Part shown: positions 16,593-24,379 of the stretch, in pieces
Layout of the letters: every line of letters starts with the position of its first letter
Position numbering within the stretch: the stretch's first letter is position 1
Source of the DNA: Streptomyces sp. CB02959
GTDB taxonomy: Bacteria; Actinomycetota; Actinomycetes; Streptomycetales; Streptomycetaceae
Direction: 5' to 3'
Assembly: GCF_002803155.1 (NCBI RefSeq)
Contig: NZ_NNBP01000002.1
Span: forward strand, 372,001-436,000
DNA length: 64,000 nt
The notes under the pieces: model-generated
Database searches by the model: none
What the model saw: the letters and a program-made list of their open reading frames with translations, nothing else
Told to the model about the DNA's origin: nothing
Translations under genes and position numbers: made by a program

Positions 16593-18502
16593 GCGGTCTC
16601 CTCGATGGTGCGGTCGGCGCGGGGGGCGGGCGCGTCGTGGACGGGATCCGGTTCGCGGGTGACGACGGCGCGGTATTCGGGGTGGGTGTGCAGCAGTTCG
16701 CGGTGCGGGGCCGCGCCGGCGATCTTCCCCTCCTGGAGGAACACCACCTGGTCGGCGCGGTCCAGGAGCAGCGGGCTGGAGGTGAGGACCACGGTCGTGC
16801 GGCCCGCCCTGATCTCGCGCAGACCGTCGGCGACCCGGGCCTCGGTGTGGGCGTCGACGGCACTGGTCGGTTCGTCCAGCACCAGCACCTCGGGGTCGGC
16901 GACCAGTGACCGGGCCAGGGAGAGCCGCTGGCGCTGGCCGCCGGAGAGGGACCGGCCGCGTTCGGTGATGTGGGTGTGCATCGGGTCGCCGGAGTCGTCG
17001 GCGGTCGCCTGGGCCAACGCGGCCAGCACATCGGCGCATTGGGCCGCGTCGAGCGCCGCGGTCGCGGTCACCCGACCGGAGGCCGGGACGTCGAGGAGCT
17101 CACCGAGCGTTCCGGAGAGGAGTACCGGGTCCTTGTCCTGGACGAGGACGGCTCTCCGGGCGGTGTCGCGCGGGAGGTCGTCGAGCGGGGTGCTGCCGAG
17201 GACGACGGAGAGCGGACGATCCGGGCCCGGGGCGGCGGGCTCCGGGGCCGGTCCGGTGGCCTGCGGGGCCGGTCCGGGGCTCTGCGGGTCGGGGCCCGGC
17301 GACGCGTCCGGAGGCGGGGCGGCGCTTTGCTGCGCGGGTGGGGCGGCGTGCGCGGGATGCCCGCCGAGGCGTTCGGCGAGCCGGCCCGCCGCGTCCGGGT
17401 CGCCGCACACCACGGCGGTCAGCCGGCCGGCCCGCGCGGTCAGTCCGCTGGCCGGGTCGTGGAGGTCGCCGGACGGCGGTGCCGGGTCGGCCGGCCGTCC
17501 GCCCGTCTGCCGGCTCAGCGCCAGCACGCGTGTCGTTCGCCCTGCCGAGGGCAGGGCGAACGACCAGGCCATCGTCATCTCTTCGAATTGGCGCAGCGGG
17601 TAGAGCAGGAAGGCCACCATGCCGTAGAGGGTGACGAGTTCACCGATCGCGATCCGGCCGTCGAGGGTGAGGTGGACCCCGTACCAGACCACCGCGATCA
17701 GCAGCAGGCCCGGCAGGGCGACCTGCACGGCCGAGATCAGTGACCACATGCGGGCGCTGCGCACGGCGGCCCGGCGGACCTCCTGGGAGGCGCTGCGGTA
17801 GCGGCCGAGGAAGAGCTCCTCGCCGCCGATGCCGCGCAGCACCCGCAGTCCGGCGACGGTGTCGGAGGCGAGTTCGGTGGCCCGGCCGGCCTTCTCGCGC
17901 TGGGCGTCCGCCCGGCGGGTGGCCGGCGCCAGCAGCGGGAGGACGGCCAGGACCAGCAGGGGCGTGCCGAGGGCCACCACGAGGCCGAGTTGCGGCTGGT
18001 AGGCGACGAGCGTGAGGCAGACGCCGACCGAGGCCGCCAGCGCCGCGCCGAAGCGGGACAGTGTCTCGACGAACCAGCCGATGCGCTCCAGGTCACCGGT
18101 GCTGACGGCGACGATCTCACCGGCCGCCACCCGCCGGGTCATCGCCCCGCCCAGCTCCGCGGTCTTGCGGGAGAGCAACTGCTGCATCCGGGCCACCGTG
18201 ACGATCCAGTTGGTCACGGCCGCGCGGTGCAGCATGATGTCGCTGACCGCGACCAGCGCGCCGAGCAGCGCCAACAGGCCGCCCGCCAGCGCCAGCCGGG
18301 CGCCGCGGCCGTCCACCGCGGCCTGTACGGCGAGGCCCACCGGCAGGGGCAGCGCGGCCGTCGAGCCCATGTGCACCAGCCCCCAGAAGAGGGCCTTGGC
18401 ATGTCCGCCGAGCTGCTGTCGGCACAGCCACACGAGGAATCTGCCGCCCGTACGGACGTCGGGGACGCCGGGGTCGGGGTGGGGAAGGTCGCGAATGCGC
18501 AT
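16589..18502 (-). CDS. ABC exporter half-transporter lacking Walker A, 637 aa
   Basis: The partner of the exporter at 14808-16592. An N-terminal transmembrane domain (GTPLLVLAVLPLLAPATRR, VTLYGMVAFLLYPLRQFEE) precedes an aberrant ATPase domain. The Walker A position reads AVVCGDPDAAGRLAERL with no GKS/T, followed by a Pro/Ala-rich insert of about 60 residues. The signature is intact (RSLSGGQRQR), Walker B is VLVLDEPTS, and the switch His is replaced (LTSSPLLLD). It can therefore complete only one functional ATP site together with its partner. I chose the ATG at 18502; the upstream sequence is low complexity and the SD is weak. Confidence 0.88.
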   Translation of the reverse strand: MRIRDLPHPDPGVPDVRTGGRFLVWLCRQQLGGHAKALFWGLVHMGSTAALPLPVGLAVQAAVDGRGARLALAGGLLALLGALVAVSDIMLHRAAVTNWIVTVARMQQLLSRKTAELGGAMTRRVAAGEIVAVSTGDLERIGWFVETLSRFGAALAASVGVCLTLVAYQPQLGLVVALGTPLLVLAVLPLLAPATRRADAQREKAGRATELASDTVAGLRVLRGIGGEELFLGRYRSASQEVRRAAVRSARMWSLISAVQVALPGLLLIAVVWYGVHLTLDGRIAIGELVTLYGMVAFLLYPLRQFEEMTMAWSFALPSAGRTTRVLALSRQTGGRPADPAPPSGDLHDPASGLTARAGRLTAVVCGDPDAAGRLAERLGGHPAHAAPPAQQSAAPPPDASPGPDPQSPGPAPQATGPAPEPAAPGPDRPLSVVLGSTPLDDLPRDTARRAVLVQDKDPVLLSGTLGELLDVPASGRVTATAALDAAQCADVLAALAQATADDSGDPMHTHITERGRSLSGGQRQRLSLARSLVADPEVLVLDEPTSAVDAHTEARVADGLREIRAGRTTVVLTSSPLLLDRADQVVFLQEGKIAGAAPHRELLHTHPEYRAVVTREPDPVHDAPAPRADRTIEETA

Positions 18503-18806
18503 GATGTCCAAGGAGTTGTCGCGGGGGGTGGGGGTGGGTCGCGCGCCGGGCGGGCCGGAGGGGCGGGCCGGGGAGCGGGGTGGTGGTCGTCGGCGGGGAG
18601 CGGTGGCACGCCGTCCGGGCAGGCCGGCAGGGCCCTCGCGCCCTTTGGTGACGGGCCTCGGCGCGAGCGGAGGCACAGGGAAGGTTCGCGTGCCGGACGG
18701 CCCGGCTTCAAACGGTTTTTCCGCAGAAAGCCGGTTAGTCGACGGGTTTTCCGTGCGGGACGCGTCGGCGGGCCGGGGCGAACGACCGTCAGGAGGCGGT
18801 GGGAGC

Positions 18807-19594
18807 ATGGACGTCATGCGGACAGCGGGTGGTGCGGGACGGGCCGTGGCGGTGGCCGCGGCGACGGCGGTTCTCCTGGCGGGCTGCGGAGCCGGCGGCA
18901 CGGCGGGTAAGGGCGGCGGCGACGGCGGCGACGGCAGGGGCGCCAAGGGGCGCGGAGCCGGGGCGGGGGAGCGTCCCGGGGGACCGGCCCGCGGGGGTGC
19001 GGCGGCCACGCACTCCGACGGCATTCCCGACGTCGGCGCCGCGCTGCGGTCGCGGATCCCGGCCGCCGCCCGCCAGGTCGTCGCGGTCTACGGCGCCGGG
19101 GCGAACTCCCCCGACGCGACCGTGGTGCTGTACGAGAAGGACGCCAACGGCTGGCAGAGCCAGGGGAGTTGGCGGGCGCACAACGGCCGGCGCGGCTGGA
19201 CGCCGACCACCACGAGGGCGACCAGCGCAGCCCGGTCGGCGTCTTCCCGCTGACCGACGCCGGCGGTGTGCTCCCCGACCCGGGGGCCCGGCTGCCGTAC
19301 ACCCACTCGGCGGCCTTCACCCCGCCCGCGTACTGGTCGAAGAACACCCGCCACGACTTCGACTACGTGGTGGCGATCGACTACAACCGGGTCGCGGGGA
19401 CGTCCCCGCTGGACCCCACCCGCCCCCAGGGGCAGGCCAAGGGCGGCGGGGTCTGGCTGCATCTGGACCACGGGGGCGGGACCTCGGCCTGCGTCAGTGT
19501 GGCCGAGTCGGCGATGGTGGCGCTGCTGCGTGCGCTCGACCCGGCGCGGCACCCGGTCGTGGTGATGGGGGACCGGGCGCACCTCGCCGACTGA
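18807..19594 (+). pseudogene. L,D-transpeptidase-like (YkuD-fold) lipoprotein with a frameshift
   Basis: The N-terminal part has a good SD (AGGAGGCGGTGGGAG), a signal peptide and the lipobox LLAGC. It then reads VVAVYGAGANSPDATVVLYE and GSWRAHNGRRGWTP. The matching continuation (DHHEGDQRSPVGVFPLTDAGG through to the C-terminus) is in another frame. Losing one base near 19200-19204 explains the break; the original frame stops at 19253. The C-terminal part carries GVWLHLDHGGGTSACVSV, resembling the catalytic H...S-x-x-C of YkuD L,D-transpeptidases. It may be a true pseudogene or a base-calling error in a GC tract. Role if intact: cell-wall cross-linking or a related secreted function. Confidence 0.75.
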
Positions 19595-19764
19595 ACCGGG
19601 TACCGGCCGCAGCGCGAGGGCCGGGCGGCCGCCCTCCTTGGATCAAGCTCCAAGATTTCCGGGAAGTTGCACCGCACTCTTTCGGCAGGAACCACAACCG
19701 GCCATAGTGACGGACCGCGGAAGTTCATTTCCGTATTCCAGAATCCGTCCATGGAGGAGTGCCC

Positions 19765-21132
19765 GTGCCGCACGCCACCGGAAGCCTGGCCCGCCGCGCC
19801 GGGCGCCTGTTGCGCACCAGCCTGTTCGTCCAAGTGCTGCTCGCCCTGCTGGTCGGTGTCCTGGTCGGACGCCTGTGGCCGCAGGCGGGCGCCTCGCTCC
19901 AGCCGTTGGGCGACGGCTTCGTCCGCCTCATCAAGGCGGTCATCTCCCCGCTCGTGTTCTGCGTCGTCGTCGCCGGCATCACCAAGGCGGGCGACCTCAA
20001 GTCCTTCGGCCGGATCGGCGTCAAGGCCCTGATCTGGTTCGAGGTCGCGACCAGCGTCGCCCTGGTCGTGGGCCTCCTGGCGGGCAACGTCTTCAGCCCC
20101 GGCGCCGGGATGCACGTCGACCCGGCCTCCCTCGACAAGGGCGCGGTGGACGCCACGACCGGTGGCGGAAAACTGCCCTCCGCGGCCCAGTTCGTCCTGG
20201 AGGCGCTGCCGAACAGTGCGGTCGGCGCGTTCGCCGAGAACTCCCTGCTCCAGGTCCTGGTGCTGGCCTGTCTGGTCGGCGCGGCGCTGCTGCACCTCGG
20301 GCAGAAGCGCGTGCCCCAGCTGCTGCCGCTGATCGAGCAGGTCCAGGACGTGGTCTTCACCATCGTCGGCTACATCATGAAGCTCGCCCCGCTCGCGGTC
20401 TTCGGAGCCACCGCCCACCTCGTCGGCCAGTACGGCCTGGGCGCCATGTCGACGTACGGCAAGCTGATCGCGGTCTGCTACGGCGTCGCCCTGGTCTTCC
20501 TCGTCCTGCTGGGGCTCGCCCTCAAGGCCGTCACCGGGCTCAGCCTCTGGAAGTTCGTCCGCTACACCCGCGAGGAACTGCTGCTGGCGCTGGGCACCGG
20601 CTCCAGCGAGACCGTGATGCCGCGGATGATGCAGAAGCTGCGGGCCGCCGGCTGCCGGGACGACGCGGTCGGGCTGGTGCTGCCCACCGGGTACTCCTTC
20701 AACCTCGACGGCGCCTCCATCTACCTCTCCATCGGGACGCTCTTCATCGCCCAGGCCATCGGCGTGCACCTGTCCCTCGGCCAGCAGATCACCGTCGTCC
20801 TGGTGCTGATGCTGACCAGCAAGGGCATGGCGGGCGTGCCCGGTTCGGCGTTCCTGGCGCTGTCCGCGACCGCCTCCGCGCTGGGCGTCATCCCGGCCTC
20901 CGCCGTCGCCCTGCTGCTCGGCGTCGACCGGATCATGGACTCCATGCGGGTGGCCACCAACCTGCTGGGCAACTGCGTCGCGGTCTTCGCGGTGTCCCGT
21001 TGGGAGGGCGCGCTGGACCGGGTGACGGCCAAGCAGGTGCTGGCCGGCGCGGCCCCGGCCGGGCAGCCGCGGACCGCCCCCGCCGGCCGGGAGGAGCCGG
21101 ACGGCGCCGCGGTCGCCCCCGGCGAGAAGTGA
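19765..21132 (+). CDS. Dicarboxylate/amino acid:cation symporter (DctA/GltP family), 455 aa
   Basis: A DAACS-family symporter (SLC1-like) importing C4-dicarboxylates or acidic amino acids with H+ or Na+. Signature regions are FVRLIKAVISPLVFCVVVAGI, the re-entrant hairpin GTGSSETVMPRMMQKL, GYSFNLDGASIYLSI and SKGMAGVPGSAF in TM7-TM8. These match DctA/GltP and predict substrate binding. GGAGGA at 19753-19758 best serves the GTG at 19765; the GTG at 19759 is too close. It is monocistronic and followed by a strong hairpin. Confidence 0.9.
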   Translation: MPHATGSLARRAGRLLRTSLFVQVLLALLVGVLVGRLWPQAGASLQPLGDGFVRLIKAVISPLVFCVVVAGITKAGDLKSFGRIGVKALIWFEVATSVALVVGLLAGNVFSPGAGMHVDPASLDKGAVDATTGGGKLPSAAQFVLEALPNSAVGAFAENSLLQVLVLACLVGAALLHLGQKRVPQLLPLIEQVQDVVFTIVGYIMKLAPLAVFGATAHLVGQYGLGAMSTYGKLIAVCYGVALVFLVLLGLALKAVTGLSLWKFVRYTREELLLALGTGSSETVMPRMMQKLRAAGCRDDAVGLVLPTGYSFNLDGASIYLSIGTLFIAQAIGVHLSLGQQITVVLVLMLTSKGMAGVPGSAFLALSATASALGVIPASAVALLLGVDRIMDSMRVATNLLGNCVAVFAVSRWEGALDRVTAKQVLAGAAPAGQPRTAPAGREEPDGAAVAPGEK

Positions 21133-21135
21133 CCT

Positions 21136-21174
21136 CCGGGGCCCGGTGGCGGACGGCCCGCCACCGGGCCCCGG
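21136..21174. terminator. 17-bp perfect-stem terminator
   Basis: A 17-bp perfect stem (arm CCGGGGCCCGGTGGCGG) with a 5-nt loop lies just after the symporter stop and before the convergent oxidoreductase stop. It is a bidirectional terminator. Confidence 0.7.
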
Positions 21175-21189
21175 ACGCCCGCGCCCCGG

Positions 21190-22623
21190 CTACTCGGCGG
21201 GCTTCTGCGAATCCATCCCCGGGCGCGCCTTCCGCCACAGCCCCCGGGTGAAGTCCGGGATCTCCTGCGGTGCGCCCTGCGCCTTGATCGAGCGGTCGCT
21301 CAGCGGCACCGGCGCGGACCAGGTCGCCGCGTCATAGACGTCGAAGTCCGGTACCAGGCCGAGCCGCAGGCACTGGGTCAGCCGGAAGACCAGCATGTAG
21401 TCCATCCCGCCGTGGCCGCCGGGCGGGTTGGCGTGCTCCTTCCACAGCCAGTGGTCCCACTGCGCGTACCCGCCGAAGTCGCCCCACTCGTCGTTGCTCT
21501 GGTCGGGCTCCAGGTAGATCCGCTCGGGATAGTCCTCGAAGAGCCCCTTGGTGCCGCCGAGGCTGTTGATCCGGCTGTACGGGTGCGGGGTGGAGACGTC
21601 GTGCTCCAGCCGGATCACCCGGCCCTTGGCGGTCTGCACCAGGCTGATCGTCCGGTCGCTCTCGACGTAGGACTCCTTCCAGCTGGGGTCGCCGGACGGC
21701 ATGTGCTGCTTGCGGTACGCGGCCAGGCCCAGTGCCGGGGTGCCGAAGCTGGCGATCCGGACCGCCCGGTCACCGCGGTTGACGTCCATGTAGTTGGCGA
21801 CCGGGCCGAAGCCGTGGTTGGGGTAGAGGTCGCCGCGCAGCCGGGTGTGCCACAGCCGGCGCCAGGGCCCCTCGTAGTACGCCGGGTCGAACATCAGGCC
21901 GCGCAGGTCGTGGATGTACGCCCCGGCGCCGTGCAGCAGTTCGCCGAAGAGGCCGGCGTGCGCCATCCGCAGCACCCGCATCTCGTTTCTGCCGTAACAG
22001 CAGTTCTCCAGTTGGAGGCAGTGTCTGCGGGTGCGTTCGGAGAGGTCCACCAACTCCCACAGCTGGTCCAGGCGGAGCGCCAGCGGGCATTCCGTGCCGA
22101 CGTGCTTGCCGTTGAGCATGGCGGTCTTCGCCATCTCGAAGTGCCAGTCCCAGGGGGTCGCCGCGTAGACGAAGTCGATGTCGGTGCGCTTGCAGAGGTT
22201 TTCGAAGTCGTGGTCGCCGTTGGTGTAGACGGCGGGTGCGGGCTGCCCCGCCTTGGTCACCTTCGCGGCGGCCTTGGCGACCTTGTCCTTCACCGGGTCG
22301 CAGAGCGCCACCACCCGTACGTTCGGCATCGCCAGGAACAGGTCGATCATGCTGCCGCCCCGGTTGCCGAGGCCGATGATGCCGATGCGCACCGTGCTGC
22401 GCGGTTCGAACGGCACCCCGATCATGGTCTTGCCCTGGGGCTTGGGGGTCGTGGCGGCGGCCTCGGCCGTGCCGGTCGTCCCGGGTGCGGCCGCGGCCGC
22501 CGGTCCGGTGCCCAGCCCGGCGAGTCCCAGTCCGGCGCCCGCAGCGCCGGCGGTCCACAGGATCGAACGGCGGCTGGGGCCGGTCTCGTCGGGCTGCTGG
22601 TTCTGCGGTTGTGCCTCGTGCAT
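21190..22623 (-). CDS. Tat-exported Gfo/Idh/MocA oxidoreductase, GH109-like, 477 aa
   Basis: An NAD-binding protein with an N-terminal Tat signal ([22 protein letters not shown], then AAAAA), followed by the dinucleotide fold [18 protein letters not shown]. The segment [25 protein letters not shown] is the Gfo/Idh/MocA linker. The C-terminal half includes [18 protein letters not shown] and [15 protein letters not shown], characteristic of GH109 glycosidases (alpha-N-acetylgalactosaminidase class), which use NAD+ in hydrolysis. GGAGGACCG precedes the ATG. It is divergent from the amylase gene, consistent with extracellular glycan use. Confidence 0.85.
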   Translation of the reverse strand: MHEAQPQNQQPDETGPSRRSILWTAGAAGAGLGLAGLGTGPAAAAAPGTTGTAEAAATTPKPQGKTMIGVPFEPRSTVRIGIIGLGNRGGSMIDLFLAMPNVRVVALCDPVKDKVAKAAAKVTKAGQPAPAVYTNGDHDFENLCKRTDIDFVYAATPWDWHFEMAKTAMLNGKHVGTECPLALRLDQLWELVDLSERTRRHCLQLENCCYGRNEMRVLRMAHAGLFGELLHGAGAYIHDLRGLMFDPAYYEGPWRRLWHTRLRGDLYPNHGFGPVANYMDVNRGDRAVRIASFGTPALGLAAYRKQHMPSGDPSWKESYVESDRTISLVQTAKGRVIRLEHDVSTPHPYSRINSLGGTKGLFEDYPERIYLEPDQSNDEWGDFGGYAQWDHWLWKEHANPPGGHGGMDYMLVFRLTQCLRLGLVPDFDVYDAATWSAPVPLSDRSIKAQGAPQEIPDFTRGLWRKARPGMDSQKPAE

Positions 22624-22715
22624 CGGTCCTCCAAGGAAGCGGATCGTACGCGGGACAGTCGTGAACCTCGGTGAGGACCCTGACGGTTGGGTGGCCTGGG
22701 GCACAAGAGGGCCCA

Positions 22716-22753
22716 TTGGACTCTTGGTACGCGTACTTGGACTCTTCGTACGC
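22716..22753. promoter_or_regulatory. Tandem 17-nt direct repeats, candidate operator
   Basis: TTGGACTCTTGGTACGC at 22716-22732 recurs as TTGGACTCTTCGTACGC at 22737-22753, with one mismatch and a 21-nt period (about two helical turns). The spacing places both copies on the same DNA face, as expected for cooperative binding of a regulator. The bridging GTACGCGTAC (22727-22736) is palindromic. It lies 93 nt upstream of the GH109-like start and 192 nt upstream of the amylase start. Confidence 0.5.
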
Positions 22754-22792
22754 CGCGGGTGCCGCCGCGGGCCGCCCGACCGTGTCAGCGTC

Positions 22793-22823
22793 TTTCGCAA
22801 GACCCTGAAAAGCCTTGCCGAAA
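22793..22823. promoter_or_regulatory. Inverted repeat upstream of amylase, possible MalR-type operator
   Basis: TTTCGCAAG at 22793-22801 is mirrored by CTTGCCGAAA at 22814-22823 (one extra C). Streptomyces amylase genes are controlled by the LacI-type regulator MalR/Reg1 at CTTGCA-containing repeats. The CTTGC elements here fit loosely, so the assignment is tentative. Confidence 0.35.
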
Positions 22824-22944
22824 TCCTTGACGTGTCCACGCACGAAAAGGCAGGCTCCGAAGCGGAATCCCCCCCATGGCGGCCTGGCGCGTGGCTGCTC
22901 TCGTGGGCGCGGTCCCCGTGCCCCATGACGAAGGAGCCGCAACA

Positions 22945-24366
22945 GTGCAGCGACGAAGGAGCCGCGACAACGCAGCGACGCAAGCGCCGAACCGGGGGCA
23001 CCGGTCCCGGGCGCGGGCCCGGACGCTGGCCGGGGTACTGGCCGCGGTCGGCCTCGCCGCCTTCGCCCCCTGGCCCTCGCAGGCCGCCCCGCCCGGCGAC
23101 CGGAACGTCACCGCCACCCTCTTCGAGTGGAAGTACGCCGACGTCGCCCGGGCCTGCACCGACCAACTGGGCCCGGCCGGCTACGGCTACGTCGAGGTCT
23201 CACCCGCCTCCGAGCACATCCAGGGCGACCAGTGGTGGACCTCGTACCAGCCGGTCAGCTACAAGATCGCCGGACGGCTGGGCGACCGGGACGCGTTCGC
23301 CGCGATGGTCGGCGCCTGCCACACCGCCGGTGTCAAGGTCATCGCCGACGCCGTCATCAACCACATGGCGGCCGGATCCGGCACCGGCACCGGCGGAACC
23401 CAGTACACCAAGTACAACTACCCCGGCTACTACCAGGACTGGGACTTCCACGGCTGCCGCAAGAACATCTCCGACTACACCAACCGCGACGACGTCCAGA
23501 ACTGCGAACTGGTCGGCCTCGCCGACCTCGACACCGGCAGCGACTACGTCCGCACCACCCTCGCCAAGTACCTCGACGACCTGCGGTCGCTGGGCGCGGA
23601 CGGCTTCCGGATCGACGCCGCCAAGCACATCGCCGCCGCCGACCTCGCCGCCATCAAGGGCAAGATGAAGGACCCGGGCTACTGGGTGCAGGAGGTCATC
23701 TACGGCGCCGGCGAGGCGGTCCGACCCGACGAGTACACCGGCACCGGCGACGTCGACGAGTTCCGCTACGGCAGCCACCTCAAGAGCGCCGTCCAGGGCC
23801 GGAACCTCGCCCAGCTCAAGTCCGTCGCGGACGGCAAGCTCGCCGGCGACAAGGCCCGTACGTTCGTCGACAACTGGGACACCGAGCGGAACGGCTCCAC
23901 GCTGACCTACAAGGACGGCGCGGCCTACACCCTCGCCAACGTCTTCATGCTCGCCTCGCCGTACGGCTCCCCGAACGTCTACTCCGGCTACCAGTGGACC
24001 GACAAGGACGCCGGCCCGCCGGCCTCCGGCAGCTCCGCCTGGACCAATGAGCACGCCAAGCGCGAGATCACCGGGATGGTGGGCTTCCGCAACGCGGTGG
24101 GGTCGGCGGAGCTGACCGACTGGTGGGACAACGGGGGCGACGCGATCGCCTTCGGGCGCGGGTCGGCCGGGTTCGTGGCCCTCAACGCCGGGGACGGGGC
24201 GGTGAGCCGGTCGTTCGCCACACCGCTGCCGGCCGGGACGTACTGCGACGTGGTCGCCGCGGACCCGTCGGCGTGCGACGGGCACACGGTGACCGTGGGC
24301 GGGGACGGGCAGGCGCAGATCACCGTGCCCGCCCACGGCGCCGTGGCCCTGCACGTCGCCCGCTGA
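22945..24366 (+). CDS. Secreted alpha-amylase, GH13, 473 aa
   Basis: A secreted glycoside hydrolase family 13 enzyme cleaving internal alpha-1,4 bonds of starch. The basic N-terminus (QRRRSRD) leads to a hydrophobic signal sequence ending near SQAAPPGD. Conserved regions are ADAVINHM (I), GFRIDAAKH (II, nucleophile Asp at about 224), QEVIYG (III, acid/base Glu at about 250) and FVDNWDTER (IV, Asp at about 312). Region IV has Trp where many GH13 enzymes have His. A C-terminal beta domain is present but no starch-binding CBM20. The start is GTG at 22945 with AAGGAG 8 nt upstream. Confidence 0.9.
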   Translation: MQRRRSRDNAATQAPNRGHRSRARARTLAGVLAAVGLAAFAPWPSQAAPPGDRNVTATLFEWKYADVARACTDQLGPAGYGYVEVSPASEHIQGDQWWTSYQPVSYKIAGRLGDRDAFAAMVGACHTAGVKVIADAVINHMAAGSGTGTGGTQYTKYNYPGYYQDWDFHGCRKNISDYTNRDDVQNCELVGLADLDTGSDYVRTTLAKYLDDLRSLGADGFRIDAAKHIAAADLAAIKGKMKDPGYWVQEVIYGAGEAVRPDEYTGTGDVDEFRYGSHLKSAVQGRNLAQLKSVADGKLAGDKARTFVDNWDTERNGSTLTYKDGAAYTLANVFMLASPYGSPNVYSGYQWTDKDAGPPASGSSAWTNEHAKREITGMVGFRNAVGSAELTDWWDNGGDAIAFGRGSAGFVALNAGDGAVSRSFATPLPAGTYCDVVAADPSACDGHTVTVGGDGQAQITVPAHGAVALHVAR

Positions 24367-24379
24367 CGCCCGCGCGTCC

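Larger units (their letters stand above)
22624..22944. other. Divergent promoter region between GH109-like and amylase genes
   Basis: These 321 nt contain no convincing gene. They hold two tandem near-identical 17-mers (22716-22753), a GTACGCGTAC palindrome between them, and an inverted repeat at 22793-22823 nearer the amylase gene. All are candidate regulatory sites. Confidence 0.6.
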
